A stretch of 6,578 bases of DNA from an uncultured bacterium (lineage in GTDB: Bacteria; Acidobacteriota; UBA890). Of the stretch, positions 6,525-6,578 are shown piece after piece. Made by a program: the position numbers and the translations under genes. The stretch is from assembly GCA_937922775.1 (NCBI GenBank), contig CALAKE010000072.1:1-6578 (forward strand). The letters run 5' to 3'. Numbering within the stretch: position 1 is the first letter of the stretch; each line of letters begins with the position of its first letter. The notes beneath the pieces were generated by a model. That model was not told the origin of the DNA. It did not search any database and saw nothing but the letters and a program-made list of their open reading frames with translations.

Positions 6525-6578
6525 TCAGAGCTTGCGGACGTAGACGCGGTACAAGTGTGGCTCTTTCAGAAGCCCGAG
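6525..6578 (-). CDS. C-terminal end of an unidentified protein (5' part beyond the window)
   Basis: The last 17 codons and a TGA stop enter from the right edge, encoding LGLLKEPHLYRVYVRKL. I do not recognise the family from so short a piece. The frame is preferred because 14 of 17 codons end in G or C, as in the neighbouring genes, while the competing open frame on the same strand is close to 50% and another frame stops at once. It ends 137 bases upstream of the Fe-S oxidoreductase start and has the same orientation. No intrinsic terminator was found after it. Confidence 0.55.
   Translation of the reverse strand, partial: LGLLKEPHLYRVYVRKL

Noticed and set aside
6422..6578. A second open frame entering from the right edge on the minus strand
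   Set aside because: Only about half of its codons end in G or C, unlike the neighbouring genes, and it overlaps the better-supported fragment ending at 6525.
1..6578. A defence, mobile or CRISPR system
   Set aside because: No integrase, transposase, nuclease, toxin-antitoxin pair, regularly spaced repeats or terminal inverted repeats were found; all genes have similar composition and one orientation.

Overview
The window is a GC-rich bacterial segment with every supported gene on the minus strand. From right to left, in the direction of transcription, it holds: the last 17 codons of an unidentified gene (6525-6578); a membrane-bound Fe-S oxidoreductase of the HdrD/GlpC type fused to a NarI/HdrE-like membrane domain (4531-6387); a large exported multidomain protein with a metallopeptidase-like N-terminal part and a C-terminal von Willebrand factor A (VWA) domain (1604-4459); a small four-helix membrane protein of the DUF4149 type (1108-1596); and a lipoprotein with a CAP/SCP domain followed by TPR repeats, cut off by the left edge (1-936). 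No tRNA, rRNA, CRISPR array, insertion sequence or integrase was seen.

Organism: the VWA domain and its lead-in (an EDF..LEDG..Q.I..F motif before the VWA and a GYYG motif at the C-terminus) resemble the VWFA-related family common in Acidobacteriota. With the high GC content and the EMO-type Fe-S protein, this suggests Acidobacteriota or a related environmental phylum. This is an inference from family content, not a placement.

Layout: the Fe-S protein follows a 137-base gap and has a good Shine-Dalgarno sequence (AGAGGAA). The VWA gene begins 71 bases after it, with no Shine-Dalgarno, and has a TATACT hexamer 6 bases before its ATG, which fits a leaderless mRNA with its own promoter. The DUF4149 gene starts 7 bases after the VWA stop and is probably co-transcribed with it. 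A 171-base gap containing a perfect polypurine/polypyrimidine mirror repeat separates this pair from the CAP-TPR lipoprotein gene.

Function: the Fe-S protein probably passes electrons between a soluble partner, most plausibly electron-transfer flavoprotein, and the membrane quinone pool. The VWA protein, the DUF4149 protein and the CAP-TPR lipoprotein are all predicted to be exported or membrane-located, so they form an envelope-related cluster of unknown role. I see no evidence for a defence or mobile system. The most unusual points are the peptidase-like region without an HExxH motif in the VWA protein, the CAP-TPR lipoprotein architecture, the candidate leaderless start and the mirror repeat.
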